A stretch of DNA of 64,000 bases from Paractinoplanes brasiliensis (GCF_004362215.1 NZ_SNWR01000001.1:1364001-1428000), one strand, 5' to 3'. Positions 45,253 to 53,789 are shown, counted from the stretch's first letter. Program-made: numbers and translations. The notes: a model not told the origin generated them from the letters alone.

Positions 45253-46226
45253 TCCCCGACGCCGGCACCGCCCGGGCCGACGCCGTCCTCTCCCGGCTGC
45301 AACTGCTCGTCACCCGCAAACTCGACGGGCTGCTCCAAGGCGACTACGCGGGCCTGCTCCCGGGCCCGGGCAGCGAAGCCGGCGAATCCCGCGAATACCG
45401 GCCCGGCGACGACGTCCGCCGGATGGACTGGCCGGTCACCGCGCGCACCACGCTGCCACACGTCCGCCGCACCGTCGCCGACCGCGAACTCGAAACCTGG
45501 ATGGCGATCGACCTGAGCGCCAGCCTCGACTTCGGCACGGCCAAGATGCTCAAACGCGACCTGGTGCTGGCCGCGGCCACGGCAATGGCGCATTTGACCG
45601 TGCGCGGGGGCAACCGCATCGGCGCTGTCGTGGGCACCGGCTCCGCTGCCGCAGCGCCCCCCGCGGGCCGCTTCCGCCGCAAACGCGCCCCCGAGACCCC
45701 GGCCACCCCCACCGTCGTACGGATGCCCGCCCGCCCCGGCCGCAAAGAGGCCCAAGGTTTGCTGCGCGCGATCGCTCACACCCAGATCCGGCCCGGCCGC
45801 GCCGACCTGGGCGAACTGGTCGACCTGCTCAACCGGCCGCCGCGCCGCCGGGGCGTGGCCGTCGTCATCTCCGACTTCATGGCCCCCGTCGACGGCTGGT
45901 CCCGGCCAGTCCGCAAACTCGCCGTCCGCCACGACGTGCTGGCCATCGAAGTCGTCGACCCGCGCGAACTCGAACTGCCCGACGTCGGCGTGCTCACCCT
46001 GGCCGACCCCGAGACCGGCGCGCTGCACGAAGTGCAGACAGCCGACCCCGCACTGCGCCGCCGCTACGCTGAGGCCGCCGCCGAACAGCGCGGCGCGATC
46101 GCCGGGGCCCTGCGCGCGGCCGGCGCCGCCCACCTACGCCTGCGCACCGACACCGACTGGCTGCTGGACGTGGTCCGATTCGTGGCCGCCCAGCGACACG
46201 CACGCACCCGGGGGACAACCCGATGA
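45234..46226 (+). CDS. DUF58 domain protein
   Basis: 330 residues of the DUF58 family (VWA-like): YAGLLPGPGSEAGESREYRPGDDVRRMDW is the family signature region, followed by DLSASLDFG (degenerate MIDAS) and VVISDFMAP. It works with MoxR ATPases; the precise role is unknown. The GTG lies inside the moxR end (19-base overlap) and the stop overlaps the VWA gene by 4 bases. An insert with Ala/Pro/Arg (about 140-165) is longer than usual. Confidence 0.9.
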   Translation: MAGPALIPDAGTARADAVLSRLQLLVTRKLDGLLQGDYAGLLPGPGSEAGESREYRPGDDVRRMDWPVTARTTLPHVRRTVADRELETWMAIDLSASLDFGTAKMLKRDLVLAAATAMAHLTVRGGNRIGAVVGTGSAAAAPPAGRFRRKRAPETPATPTVVRMPARPGRKEAQGLLRAIAHTQIRPGRADLGELVDLLNRPPRRRGVAVVISDFMAPVDGWSRPVRKLAVRHDVLAIEVVDPRELELPDVGVLTLADPETGALHEVQTADPALRRRYAEAAAEQRGAIAGALRAAGAAHLRLRTDTDWLLDVVRFVAAQRHARTRGTTR

Positions 46227-47173
46227 TCCGCTTCCTGGAGCCGTGGTGGCTCCTGGCAGTCCTGCCGGTCCTGGCCCTGGCCGGCCTGTACACGTGGCGG
46301 CAGTTCCGCAAACGCCACTACGCGATGCGCTTCACCAATGTCGACCTGCTGCGCACGCTCGCCCCCAAAGGCCTGGGCTGGCGCCGGCACGTCTCGGCGG
46401 CCGCGTTCCTGCTGTCGCTGCTGACCCTGGGCACGGCGCTGGCCCGCCCCTCGGTCGACAAAGAGGAACCGCTCGAACGGGCCACCGTGATGCTGGCCAT
46501 CGATGTTTCGCTGTCGATGGAGGCCGACGACGTCGCGCCCAACCGCATCGAAGCCGCGCAGGAAGCGGCCAAGGCGTTCGTCAACGAGCTGCCACCCACG
46601 TACAACCTGGGACTGGTGTCCTTCGCCAAGGCGGCCAACGTGCTGGTGCCGCCGACCAAGGACCGCTCCCAGGTCACCTCCGCGATCGACGGGCTGACGC
46701 TGGCCGAGGCGACCGCCACCGGTGAGGCCGTGTTCACGTCGCTCGACGCCATCCGCGCCGTCCCGGCCGACGGGGCCGACGGCGCTCCCCCGGCCCGCAT
46801 CGTGCTGCTCTCCGACGGCTACCGCACGTCCGGCCGCTCGATCGAGGACGCGGCGTCGGCGGCGTCCCAGGCCAACGTGCCGGTCTCGACGATCGCGTTC
46901 GGCACCGACACGGGCGTGGTCGACATCCGAGGCGCCCTGCAGCGGGTGCCGGTCGACCGGTTGTCGCTGCAGCAGCTCGCCGAGAACACCGAAGGCCACT
47001 TCTACGAGGCGGCCTCGGTCAACGAGCTCAAGCAGGTGTACGAGGACATGGGCAGCTCCATCGGTCACCGGGTGGAGCCGCGCGAGGTCACCCAGTGGTA
47101 TGCCGGGGTCGCGCTGCTGCTGGGGCTGGTGGCGGCCGGTCTGTCGCTGCTGTGGACGTCGCGTCTGCCCTAG
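46223..47173 (+). CDS. VWA-domain membrane protein (BatA-like)
   Basis: 316 residues: N-terminal spans (about 7-24 and 55-73), a VWA domain with intact MIDAS (DVSLSMEADD, Thr in ATGEAVFTS, Asp in LLSDGYRT), and a C-terminal span (about 292-312). It resembles BatA of the aerotolerance operons. Third gene of the moxR operon. Its TAG stop lies in the CTAG target of the IS982 element, which entered right behind it without changing the protein. Confidence 0.92.
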   Translation: MIRFLEPWWLLAVLPVLALAGLYTWRQFRKRHYAMRFTNVDLLRTLAPKGLGWRRHVSAAAFLLSLLTLGTALARPSVDKEEPLERATVMLAIDVSLSMEADDVAPNRIEAAQEAAKAFVNELPPTYNLGLVSFAKAANVLVPPTKDRSQVTSAIDGLTLAEATATGEAVFTSLDAIRAVPADGADGAPPARIVLLSDGYRTSGRSIEDAASAASQANVPVSTIAFGTDTGVVDIRGALQRVPVDRLSLQQLAENTEGHFYEAASVNELKQVYEDMGSSIGHRVEPREVTQWYAGVALLLGLVAAGLSLLWTSRLP

Positions 47174-47202
47174 ATCGTTGACCGGAAATTGTGTGCTGGT
47201 GG
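47174..47202. repeat. IS982 terminal inverted repeat (left)
   Basis: Matches the reverse complement of 48209-48237 at 27 of 29 positions; the first 17 bases are identical. Confidence 0.93.
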
Positions 47203-47207
47203 CGGGG

Positions 47208-48164
47208 TTAGTGGTCGTAGGCGATTAGTGAGCGTTTGACCGGTGCGTCGATGGTCCAGTTGTGCCAGATCACGGCGTTGAGGGCGAGGAGGCGTTGCAG
47301 GACGCGGGTCCAGAGTCCGGCGGGGACACGCGCGTTGTGGTGTTCGAGGCCGAGCTGGTTTTTCAGGGTCCAGATGATCGCTTCGATGCGTTGGCGCAGC
47401 CAGTTCGGGAACGGGCGCGGGGTTTTCTCGTCCCGGCGGGCCGGGCGTACCAGGGTCAGGTCCAGGTCGTCGAGGAATTCTTCGACGTCGGCGCCGGAGA
47501 GGCCCTTGTCGGTGACGATGATGCTGCCGGGTTCGGGCCGGTTGATCGGCTGGCGGGTCAGGGTCTGGCGGGTCTGTTCGCGTTCGCCGGCCAGTTTCGG
47601 GTTCGCCAGGCTGAACCCGGTGACCGTGCCGTCCGGGGTGGTGATCAGCAACAGTTTCGTGCCCCAGTACCAGCGGGAGTGCGCTGATTCGTAGCCGTAG
47701 CCGGCGTAGCCGAACAGATCCGAGCGTTGCGCGGTGGTCTTGGACTGCCCGCACCCGATCGGTGTGGCGTCCATCAGGCGCAGCGGTTCGGCGCTGCCCG
47801 GTGTCCGCCCGGCGAGCCAGCGCAGGGCTGCTTCGAACAGGTCGGCTGCGTTCTTGAGGCGTTCGTTGTATTCGCTTTGGCTCAACAGGCGGGGGAACAA
47901 ATGCCCGACCCTGCCCGGCGCGGCACGTAGCCAGTGGTGTTCGTCGTTGTAGCGCAGCAGAACCTGCGCCACCGCCAGGCAGCACAGTTCCGCGTCGGTG
48001 ACCAGCGGTGGCCTGCCAGGTCCCCGCCGGGCCCGGCGGGGGCGTGAGGCCGGGATGATCCGGTCGTCGAGTTCCACGTACAGTGCGATCAGAAGAGTGT
48101 CCAGGTCGGCGTCCAACACGGCTTCCTTGTGAGGTTCGACGTTCGGGTAAGCAACGCCGATCAT
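47208..48164 (-). CDS. IS982-family transposase
   Basis: 318 residues: N-terminal helical region (SDAEL-like TDAELCCLAVAQVLL), then a DDE RNase-H fold with Asp in LMDATPIGCGQSK, Asp in IIVTDKGLSG and Glu in RQRIEAIIWTLKNQL. RSDLFGYAGYGY and RWYWGTKLLLITTPDG are typical of IS982. The ATG at 48164 fits the GAAGAG ribosome site better than a GTG at 48170. Frame and catalytic residues are intact. Confidence 0.93.
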   Translation of the reverse strand: MIGVAYPNVEPHKEAVLDADLDTLLIALYVELDDRIIPASRPRRARRGPGRPPLVTDAELCCLAVAQVLLRYNDEHHWLRAAPGRVGHLFPRLLSQSEYNERLKNAADLFEAALRWLAGRTPGSAEPLRLMDATPIGCGQSKTTAQRSDLFGYAGYGYESAHSRWYWGTKLLLITTPDGTVTGFSLANPKLAGEREQTRQTLTRQPINRPEPGSIIVTDKGLSGADVEEFLDDLDLTLVRPARRDEKTPRPFPNWLRQRIEAIIWTLKNQLGLEHHNARVPAGLWTRVLQRLLALNAVIWHNWTIDAPVKRSLIAYDH

Positions 48165-48208
48165 GGACACTCTTCGTCTTTACGTCACGAACCCGGCCGT
48201 GCGTGTCT

Positions 48209-48237
48209 CCACCAGCACCGAATTTCCGGTCAACGAT
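48209..48237. repeat. IS982 terminal inverted repeat (right)
   Basis: Partner of the left repeat, followed directly by the second CTAG copy. Confidence 0.93.
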
Positions 48238-48324
48238 CTAGGGCATGCTGTGCGCGAGGACGAACAGCACCACCACGTACATCGCGGCGACGGTGAAGGT
48301 GAGGGGCGCGATGAGCTTCTTCAT
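48238..48324 (-). CDS. Tiny membrane protein (28 aa)
   Basis: 28 residues, MKKLIAPLTFTVAAMYVVVL plus a short tail FVLAHSMP: a basic start and one membrane helix. GGAAGAAG lies about 7 bases before the ATG. Before the IS982 arrived, its TAG stop and the TAG of the convergent VWA gene shared one CTAG; the duplicated CTAG now gives each its own stop. It was not recognised. It lies downstream of a leader-like peptide gene on the same strand. Confidence 0.55.
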   Translation of the reverse strand: MKKLIAPLTFTVAAMYVVVLFVLAHSMP

Positions 48325-48473
48325 CGGGGGCTTCTTCCGCTCGTGAGTGGCGTTTCAGCGCACGTCACGTCGCGGCCGGCACCCACACATCCGGCGTCGC
48401 GGCGCACACGACCGGCCCGGCACACGCGAGGGCGCACCGGTGGATGCGGGGCGGAAAGGTCCTGGGTCAGCGG

Positions 48474-48527
48474 TCAGGCGCGCTGACAGACGGCCCGGCC
48501 ACGACTAGGAGGATCGCTATCTCGCAC
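48474..48527 (-). CDS. Short leader-like peptide (17 aa)
   Basis: 17 codons encoding MRDSDPPSRGRAVCQRA (GTG start), behind a full-strength ribosome site GGAGGTGA about 5 bases before the start. Short Arg- and Cys-containing peptides of this kind are seen as attenuator leaders in actinomycetes, but here the only gene following within 150 bases is the 28-residue membrane protein. Its function is unknown; the ribosome site is the main support. Confidence 0.5.
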   Translation of the reverse strand: MRDSDPPSRGRAVCQRA

Positions 48528-48546
48528 AGCGATCACCTCCCGCGAA

Positions 48547-48576
48547 GTCGTCGGCATCAAGCCGTCGTCGGCATCA
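48547..48576. repeat. 13-base direct repeat upstream of the leader-like gene
   Basis: GTCGTCGGCATCA at 48547-48559 and 48564-48576 (period 17), in the promoter region of the leader-like gene; possible regulator binding sites. Confidence 0.75.
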
Positions 48577-48597
48577 GAACCGCCCGGAACTGTACCC

Positions 48598-48614
48598 CTT
48601 AAGCGCCGCTTAAG
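48598..48614. promoter_or_regulatory. CTTAAGCG-C-CGCTTAAG palindrome
   Basis: Perfect 8-base arms around one base, A/T-rich against the local background, overlapping the stop of the DUF1023 gene (48610) and about 70 bases upstream of the leader-like gene. It may be an operator or a short terminator; with a one-base centre an operator is more likely. Confidence 0.5.
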
Positions 48615-49590
48615 AAACGCGCCCCCACGACTCGTGGTGAGCACCACCCGAGAGGACGACATCGCCCACGGCCTTCAAGGTCACGCTCCCCGGCACGAGA
48701 TAGAAGTCGTGCCCCGCCACCCCGTCGGTCGGCAGCTCCCGGGCGCCGAAACCCGCCGAACTGGGCTGCGGCCCCAGCCCCAGGCCGAGCACGCGCACCT
48801 GCGGGATGCGGCGGATCCAGTCCGTCGGGGCCAGCGCCGACCAGACCCGGGCCCCGCCGAGGTCGCCGGCGTGGTCCACCCCGATGCCGGGCGCGCCGAG
48901 TGTCACGACGTCGCGAACCTCGGGCAACCGTTCCGCGGCCAGCCCGACCACGACCGAGCCGTAGCTGTGCCCGATCAGCGTCACCGCGGCGTCCGGTCGC
49001 CACCGCAGCAAGTCGCGCACGAAGGCGGTGAGCGCGGCCGCGCCGTCCCTGGCCCGGCCCTCGGTCGCGGCGGCGAGACCGATACCCTCTGGCGGGTCGT
49101 AGCCGAGCCAGGCGATGACTGCGGTGTCCGGGGCGCGCATGCTCAGCGCCGCGTACAGGTTGCGGGCCTGCGCCCCGGGGGCGCGGCGCGGCACCCCGCC
49201 GAGCCCGCGGTCGAAGTCGGCCAGCGTGGTGTCGACGCCGGGCACCAGGATCGCGAGCCGGGTGGCGTTGGCGAGGTCGCCGAGCACTTCGACGGCGCGT
49301 CCGTCCCCGGCCGGGTCGAACTGCAGGAACTGGCGGCCCTGGGCGGCCCAGCCGGCGTACGGGCAACCGGCGGCCAGCATGCGAACGGCGGTTTCACGGT
49401 AGGCCACCCTGTAGACAGTGGCGGCCTGAACGGGACCGCCGTTGGGCAACGTGGACCGCGGCGGGAAGCCGGTGGCGGCCGGGCCGGCAGCAGCCGGAGC
49501 GACGACAGCCGGACCAGCGACGGTCAGCACGACAAGGCTGGTCGCTGCGACGAGGCCGGCGAGGGCAAGGGCGAGCGGCAGGATTCGCAT
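48610..49590 (-). CDS. Secreted DUF1023 alpha/beta hydrolase
   Basis: 326 residues: signal peptide (about 1-35), then the DUF1023 hydrolase domain (about 100-320). Nucleophile elbow GHSYGS (Ser about 206), VTLGAPGIGVDHA, and a C-terminal AGHDFYL with the likely His. DUF1023 enzymes are actinobacterial secreted esterases or lipases of unknown substrate. GAPG and the HAGDL region resemble cutinase-like folds only loosely. The next gene on this strand ends 106 bases upstream. Confidence 0.88.
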   Translation of the reverse strand: MRILPLALALAGLVAATSLVVLTVAGPAVVAPAAAGPAATGFPPRSTLPNGGPVQAATVYRVAYRETAVRMLAAGCPYAGWAAQGRQFLQFDPAGDGRAVEVLGDLANATRLAILVPGVDTTLADFDRGLGGVPRRAPGAQARNLYAALSMRAPDTAVIAWLGYDPPEGIGLAAATEGRARDGAAALTAFVRDLLRWRPDAAVTLIGHSYGSVVVGLAAERLPEVRDVVTLGAPGIGVDHAGDLGGARVWSALAPTDWIRRIPQVRVLGLGLGPQPSSAGFGARELPTDGVAGHDFYLVPGSVTLKAVGDVVLSGGAHHESWGRVS

Positions 49591-49695
49591 GGCCCGGAGC
49601 GTCGGGCCGAAGTGTGCCCCGGATCGTCACACCACGGACCGCTTTGCCGCGTGCTACTCCGGTATGAGTCGTCGGCCCCAGCACCGAGCCGGTCC

Positions 49696-50964
49696 CTATA
49701 ACCGCGGGTGGTACAGGTTGCGGCGGGCTCGCCGTTCGGGGTCGACGTCGGCCGGTGGGATGAACTCGGGCCGCTGGTCGGCGCCGAGCCGCACCTGCCA
49801 CCCGGCTGCCGGGTCGTGGATCAGGCGGTGGTGGCGCCGGCACAGCAGCACCAGGTTTTCCAGGCTGGTAGCTCCGCCTTCGGCCCATCCGACGACGTGA
49901 TGAGCATCGGTCCAGCGGGGCGGCCGGTCACAGTCGGGAAAGGCGCAGCCTCCGTCTCGGATGGCCAGCGCCCGCCGAAGCGCGCCGGTGGCGAGGCGGT
50001 GGCTGCGGCCCAGATCGAGGATCTGCCCGGCCCCGCCCATCACCACTGGCAGGATTTTCGCGTCGCAGGCCAGCCGCCGCGCGGTGACCGCCGAGAACCG
50101 CAGCCCGGTGTCGCTGGTGGCCGGGCCGAGCGCTCGGGTGAGCGGGTCGAATCCGACGGTCACGGCCACCTGGGCCGGTTCCCCGCCGCTTTCCGGCAGT
50201 TCACCGGTGCGCAGCGCGAGGCGGCAGACGTCGACGAGGGCGTCGGCACGGCGCTGGGCCGGGCTTCGCTTGTCGTCCGGGGCGGGAGTGCACAGCGGGT
50301 GCAGAGCGGCCTGCACCGCGGCCGCGTCTTCCAGGCCGAGCCGCCCGGACAGCAGGACCAGCCCGGCGACCGGGGTCGACATGGTGAAACCCCGGGCCTG
50401 GTGGGCGCGCGCTTCCTGCCGGGCCAGCGCGAGCTCGTCGGCCCGCTCGGCCAGGTGCGGGGCGACGTGGACGAGGATCCGTTCGCCGATCCGCCGGAGC
50501 TGGTAGGCGGGCAGCCGCGCGGCCATGTCGACCATGGTGTTTGTCGCTTGCTGGACGAGGTCGTCGCTGGGCTCGCCGAGCTCGGCCAGGCCCTCGGCGA
50601 CGGTGTCGGCCGCGGCGGCGATCACCGTCGCCTGGCGGGCGTCCAGTTTTCCTTCGATCAGGGCTTGTTCGACGGCGGGCTGCCGGGCCAGCGCAGCGGC
50701 GCGTTCGGCCAGTTCGCGCGCCGGCCCGGGATCGAGCAGGAGCCGCGACCGGAGCCAGCCGGCGGTGTTGCGGGCGCCGGCCGCGGCGGGCAGGCCGCGG
50801 GTTTCGGCCTGCCGCACGAGCCGCTGCTGCAACGCCGCCGCAGCCTGTTCCAACCGGTAGGCCGCGGCCAGGCAGTCCCCGGTCTCGTCGTCGCTCAGCG
50901 GCCACAGCGGAGCCGCGGCGAGCTTCGCCGCTTCCTCACCCAGCTGCAGCACGTCCTCCAACAC
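49696..50964 (-). CDS. DUF222 / HNH endonuclease (13E12-repeat type)
   Basis: 422 residues: DUF222 domain (about 30-300, including WLRSRLLLDPGPARELAER) and a C-terminal HNH nuclease motif (CAFPDCDRPPRWTDAHHVVGW, then CRRHHRLIHD) with its zinc Cys pairs. These multicopy actinobacterial genes are often induced by DNA damage. The GTG at 50964 is chosen because a -10-like GAAGAT (50977-50972) ends 7 bases before it; an ATG at 50973 would lie inside that promoter element. An SOS-like box overlaps the promoter. Confidence 0.85.
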   Translation of the reverse strand: MLEDVLQLGEEAAKLAAAPLWPLSDDETGDCLAAAYRLEQAAAALQQRLVRQAETRGLPAAAGARNTAGWLRSRLLLDPGPARELAERAAALARQPAVEQALIEGKLDARQATVIAAAADTVAEGLAELGEPSDDLVQQATNTMVDMAARLPAYQLRRIGERILVHVAPHLAERADELALARQEARAHQARGFTMSTPVAGLVLLSGRLGLEDAAAVQAALHPLCTPAPDDKRSPAQRRADALVDVCRLALRTGELPESGGEPAQVAVTVGFDPLTRALGPATSDTGLRFSAVTARRLACDAKILPVVMGGAGQILDLGRSHRLATGALRRALAIRDGGCAFPDCDRPPRWTDAHHVVGWAEGGATSLENLVLLCRRHHRLIHDPAAGWQVRLGADQRPEFIPPADVDPERRARRNLYHPRL

Positions 50965-50971
50965 GGCAGCC

Positions 50972-50994
50972 ATCTTCGAACATCCGTACGACAA
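50972..50994 (-). promoter_or_regulatory. DNA-damage promoter with LexA-like box of the HNH gene
   Basis: Minus strand: TTGTC (50994-50990), 12 bases, GAAGAT (50977-50972), 7 bases, GTG. The same bases contain TCGTAC-N4-GTTCGA (50991-50976), one mismatch from the actinobacterial SOS box TCGAAC-N4-GTTCGA. Both damage pathways could act here. Confidence 0.6.
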
Positions 50995-51037
50995 ATCCCG
51001 GGTCCGAGGAGATCGACATCCACCATCTGAAACCGCG

Positions 51038-51685
51038 TCAGGAGGGAACGACCAGCCCGGTCTCGTACGCGAAAACGACAGCCTGCGCCCGGTCGCGCAG
51101 GTTGAGTTTGGCCAGGATGCGTCCGATGTGGGTTTTCACGGTCTGCTCGGCCACGATCAGCTCTTCGGCAATCTCCTGGTTGGACCGCCCGCGGGCGATC
51201 AGCAGCAGCACGTCGGTCTCGCGCGGCGTGAGAGCGTTGAGCGCGGCCGGCCGGGGCCGGTCGGCCGGCGGGCGGGCGGCGAACTCGGCGATCAAACGGC
51301 GGGTCACCTTGGGCGCGAGCAGGGCCTCACCGGCGGCCACGACCCGTACGGCGTTGATCAGGTCGGCGGCCGGGGCGTCCTTGAGCAAGAAGCCGCTCGC
51401 GCCCGCGCGCAACGCCGCGTACACGTAATCATCCAGGTCGAAGGTGGTCAGGATCAGGATCTTGGGGCCGCTGTCCTGCAGCCGGCGGGTGGCCTCCAGC
51501 CCGTCCATGACCGGCATGCGCACGTCCATCAGCACCACATCGGGGCGCAGCTCGCGAGCCTGGGCCACAGCCGCCGCGCCGTCGGGGGCGTCGCCGACAA
51601 CGATCATGTCGGGCTGGGCGGCGAGCAACGCGCCGAAGCCTTCGCGCACCATCGCCTGGTCGTCCGCGATGAGGACTTTGATCAC
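51038..51685 (-). CDS. NarL/LuxR-type response regulator
   Basis: 215 residues: receiver domain (VIKVLIADDQAMVREGF; phospho-acceptor Asp in VVLMDVRMPVMDG; Lys in FLLKDAP) and a C-terminal LuxR HTH (LTPRETDVLLLIARGRSNQE, then IAEELIVAEQTVKTHI). The GTG start overlaps the stop of the histidine kinase gene by 4 bases, so the two form a coupled two-component system of the DesK/NarL type. The signal is unknown. Confidence 0.95.
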   Translation of the reverse strand: MIKVLIADDQAMVREGFGALLAAQPDMIVVGDAPDGAAAVAQARELRPDVVLMDVRMPVMDGLEATRRLQDSGPKILILTTFDLDDYVYAALRAGASGFLLKDAPAADLINAVRVVAAGEALLAPKVTRRLIAEFAARPPADRPRPAALNALTPRETDVLLLIARGRSNQEIAEELIVAEQTVKTHIGRILAKLNLRDRAQAVVFAYETGLVVPS

Positions 51686-52971
51686 TGCTGCTCCCCCCAC
51701 GGCAGATTTGCCCGTACGACAAAATGGCCGTCCTCGGCGGCGGCGGTGAGGGTGCCTCCGAGCAGTTCGGCCCGTTCGCGCATGCCGGCCAGACCGTGCC
51801 CTTTGCGGGCCGCGACGGGCCCGGTCAGCTTGTTGCGAATGACCAGCTCGAGCCGGTCGGGACCGCCGTCGACGTCGAGCGTCACCGCCCCGCCGGGCGC
51901 ATGCCGGGCAGCGTTGGCCAGCGCTTCCTGCACGATCCGGTAGGCCGTGAGCTCCGCAGCTCCCCCACCCAGGGTGGGGACCCTATCGGTTTTCGCCAAG
52001 GCGGGCGTCGCGTTGTCCACAGGCTCGGCAGCGCACGCCGAGTTGTCCACAGCCCCACGAGAGAACCCGGACGTGTGGTACGTGACCTCGACCCCCGCCG
52101 CCCGCGCCCCCGCGATCAGGTCCCCGAGCTGCGCCAACCCCGGCTGCGGCTCGAGCGGCGCCTCCCCTTCCTCGGCCCGCAGCACCCCCAGCAGCCGCCG
52201 CATGTCGGTCAGCGCCTCCCGTGCCGCGTCCGCGATCGTCGCGAGCTCCGCCTTCGCCGGCTCGGACAGTTCGCCCACACGGTAGGGCGCGGTCTCGGCC
52301 CGTACGGCGATCATCGACATGTGGTGGGCGACCACGTCGTGCATCTCGCGAGCGATCCGTGTGCGCTCCTCCAGGACTGCCCGTTTGGCGCGTTCAAGTT
52401 CGGTCAGTTCTTCCTTCTCGGCGAGCAGTGCCCGCGTACGCCGTCGCCGGGACACGATGTCGCCGAGCGCCCCGATGGCCACGAGCAGGACCGCAGCACC
52501 CCAGGCGTTCGCGTACGGGGCGTACACGAACACCGGGATCAGGCTGAACGCGACCGCCCAGAGGGTCAGGCCGGAGCTCTCGGCGATCGCCAGCCGGCCG
52601 ATCACGACGAGGAAACCGAGGATCTGCACGGTGTTCCACGGCCAGGACTCCTTGGGGTCGGCCATCACCGAGCCGACGAAGAGCATGAGGAAGGCGAGCC
52701 GCCACGCGATCACGGGAAGACGGAGAGTGATCACGACGGGCAGCACCGACCCGGCGGCGATGAGCACCACCATGAGGTCGTTGAGGGGGCGGGTGTCGGC
52801 CAGGTTCGCGCCGGCCACGAGACCCAGGCCGCTCAGCCCCAGCAGGCCGAGGGGCAACGCATAGTTCCAGAACCGGCCGTACGGGACGGGCCGGGCCGGT
52901 TCCCGTGACCAGAACAGGCGCCTGAGCGGCCCCGTGGCGTTGCGCCGGGTCACCGGGCCGATAGTCTCCAC
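51682..52971 (-). CDS. Sensor histidine kinase (HisKA_3 type)
   Basis: 429 residues: four to five membrane spans (about 35-165), a coiled segment, the HisKA_3 dimerisation domain with the phospho-accepting His in RIAREMHDVVAHHMSMI, and a C-terminal HATPase_c domain (GHGLAGMRERAELLGG). Partner of the response regulator that overlaps it. An Ala-rich insert with DNSACAAEPVDNAT (about 315-340) lies between the kinase subdomains. TAACCT ends 6 bases before the GTG, suggesting a leaderless transcript. Confidence 0.93.
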   Translation of the reverse strand: METIGPVTRRNATGPLRRLFWSREPARPVPYGRFWNYALPLGLLGLSGLGLVAGANLADTRPLNDLMVVLIAAGSVLPVVITLRLPVIAWRLAFLMLFVGSVMADPKESWPWNTVQILGFLVVIGRLAIAESSGLTLWAVAFSLIPVFVYAPYANAWGAAVLLVAIGALGDIVSRRRRTRALLAEKEELTELERAKRAVLEERTRIAREMHDVVAHHMSMIAVRAETAPYRVGELSEPAKAELATIADAAREALTDMRRLLGVLRAEEGEAPLEPQPGLAQLGDLIAGARAAGVEVTYHTSGFSRGAVDNSACAAEPVDNATPALAKTDRVPTLGGGAAELTAYRIVQEALANAARHAPGGAVTLDVDGGPDRLELVIRNKLTGPVAARKGHGLAGMRERAELLGGTLTAAAEDGHFVVRANLPWGEQQ

Positions 52972-53058
52972 CCCGGCAGGTTACGGCGGTACGACGCCGC
53001 CGTCGTGCCCCCGTGGTGCCAGCCGGCACCCCCTACCTGGGTATGAGGAGCGAACGTC

Positions 53059-53763
53059 GTGGCGCGCACGGTATTGGTGACAGGCGGCAACCGGGGCATC
53101 GGCCTCGCGATCGCGCGGGCGTTCGCCAAGCAGGGCGACCGGGTCGCGGTCACGCATCGCGGCAGCGGCGCGCCCGAGGGCCTGTTCGGGGTGCAGTGCG
53201 ACATCACCGACCCGGCGCAGGTCGACGCGGCGTTCACCGAGGTCGAGAAGGAGCTCGGGCCGGTGGAGGTGCTGGTGGCCAACGCCGGCATCACCGATGA
53301 CACGCTGTTGCTGCGGATGAGCGAGGAGCAGTTCGAGCGGGTCGTCGACACGAACCTGAAGGGCTCGTTCCGGGTCACGAAGCGGGCCAGTTCGAAGATG
53401 CTGCGGGCGAAGTGGGGCCGGATCATCTACATCTCGTCGGTGGTGGGGCTGTACGGCGGCCCCGGTCAGGTGAACTATGCGGCGAGCAAGGCCGGCCTGG
53501 TCGGCATGGCCCGCAGCATCACCCGTGAGCTGGGCAGCCGCAACATCACGGCGAACGTGGTGGCGCCCGGGTTCATCGAGACGGAGATGACAGCGGTCTT
53601 GTCCGAGGCGCGGCAGGCAGAGATCATCAAGGCGGTTCCGGCGGGCCGGCTCGCCAGTGCCGACGAGGTGGCGGCCGCGGTGACCTTCCTGGCGAGCGAC
53701 GCCGCCGCGTACATCAACGGCGCGGTGATCCCCGTTGACGGCGGCCTCGGCATGGGCCACTGA
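53059..53763 (+). CDS. fabG: 3-oxoacyl-ACP reductase
   Basis: 234-residue short-chain dehydrogenase: NADPH motif TGGNRGIG, NAG motif (VANAGITDD), catalytic Ser in IYISSVVG and Tyr/Lys in VNYAASKAG, and C-terminal INGAVIPVDGG. It reduces 3-oxoacyl-ACP in fatty acid elongation. Gene order fabG-inhA(fabI)-hemH is the conserved mycobacterial mabA-inhA-hemZ order. The GTG start lies after GAGCGAACG. The next gene follows 26 bases later. Confidence 0.95.
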   Translation: MARTVLVTGGNRGIGLAIARAFAKQGDRVAVTHRGSGAPEGLFGVQCDITDPAQVDAAFTEVEKELGPVEVLVANAGITDDTLLLRMSEEQFERVVDTNLKGSFRVTKRASSKMLRAKWGRIIYISSVVGLYGGPGQVNYAASKAGLVGMARSITRELGSRNITANVVAPGFIETEMTAVLSEARQAEIIKAVPAGRLASADEVAAAVTFLASDAAAYINGAVIPVDGGLGMGH

Positions 53764-53789
53764 AACCGTACAGAAGGAGAAAAACCACC

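Larger units (their letters stand above)
47174..48237 (-). mobile_element. IS982-family insertion sequence, complete
   Basis: 1064 bp. 29-bp terminal inverted repeats with two mismatches (47174-47202 and 48209-48237; outer part ATCGTTGACCGGAAATT identical). It is flanked by a direct 4-base duplication CTAG (47170-47173 and 48238-48241). It contains one intact transposase gene on the minus strand. Both ends and duplication being intact suggests recent arrival. Confidence 0.93.

Noticed and set aside
51706..51722. Another TTTGTCGTACGG copy near the response regulator start
   Set aside because: It lies inside the kinase coding sequence (FVVRANLP) and no -10 follows at the right distance.
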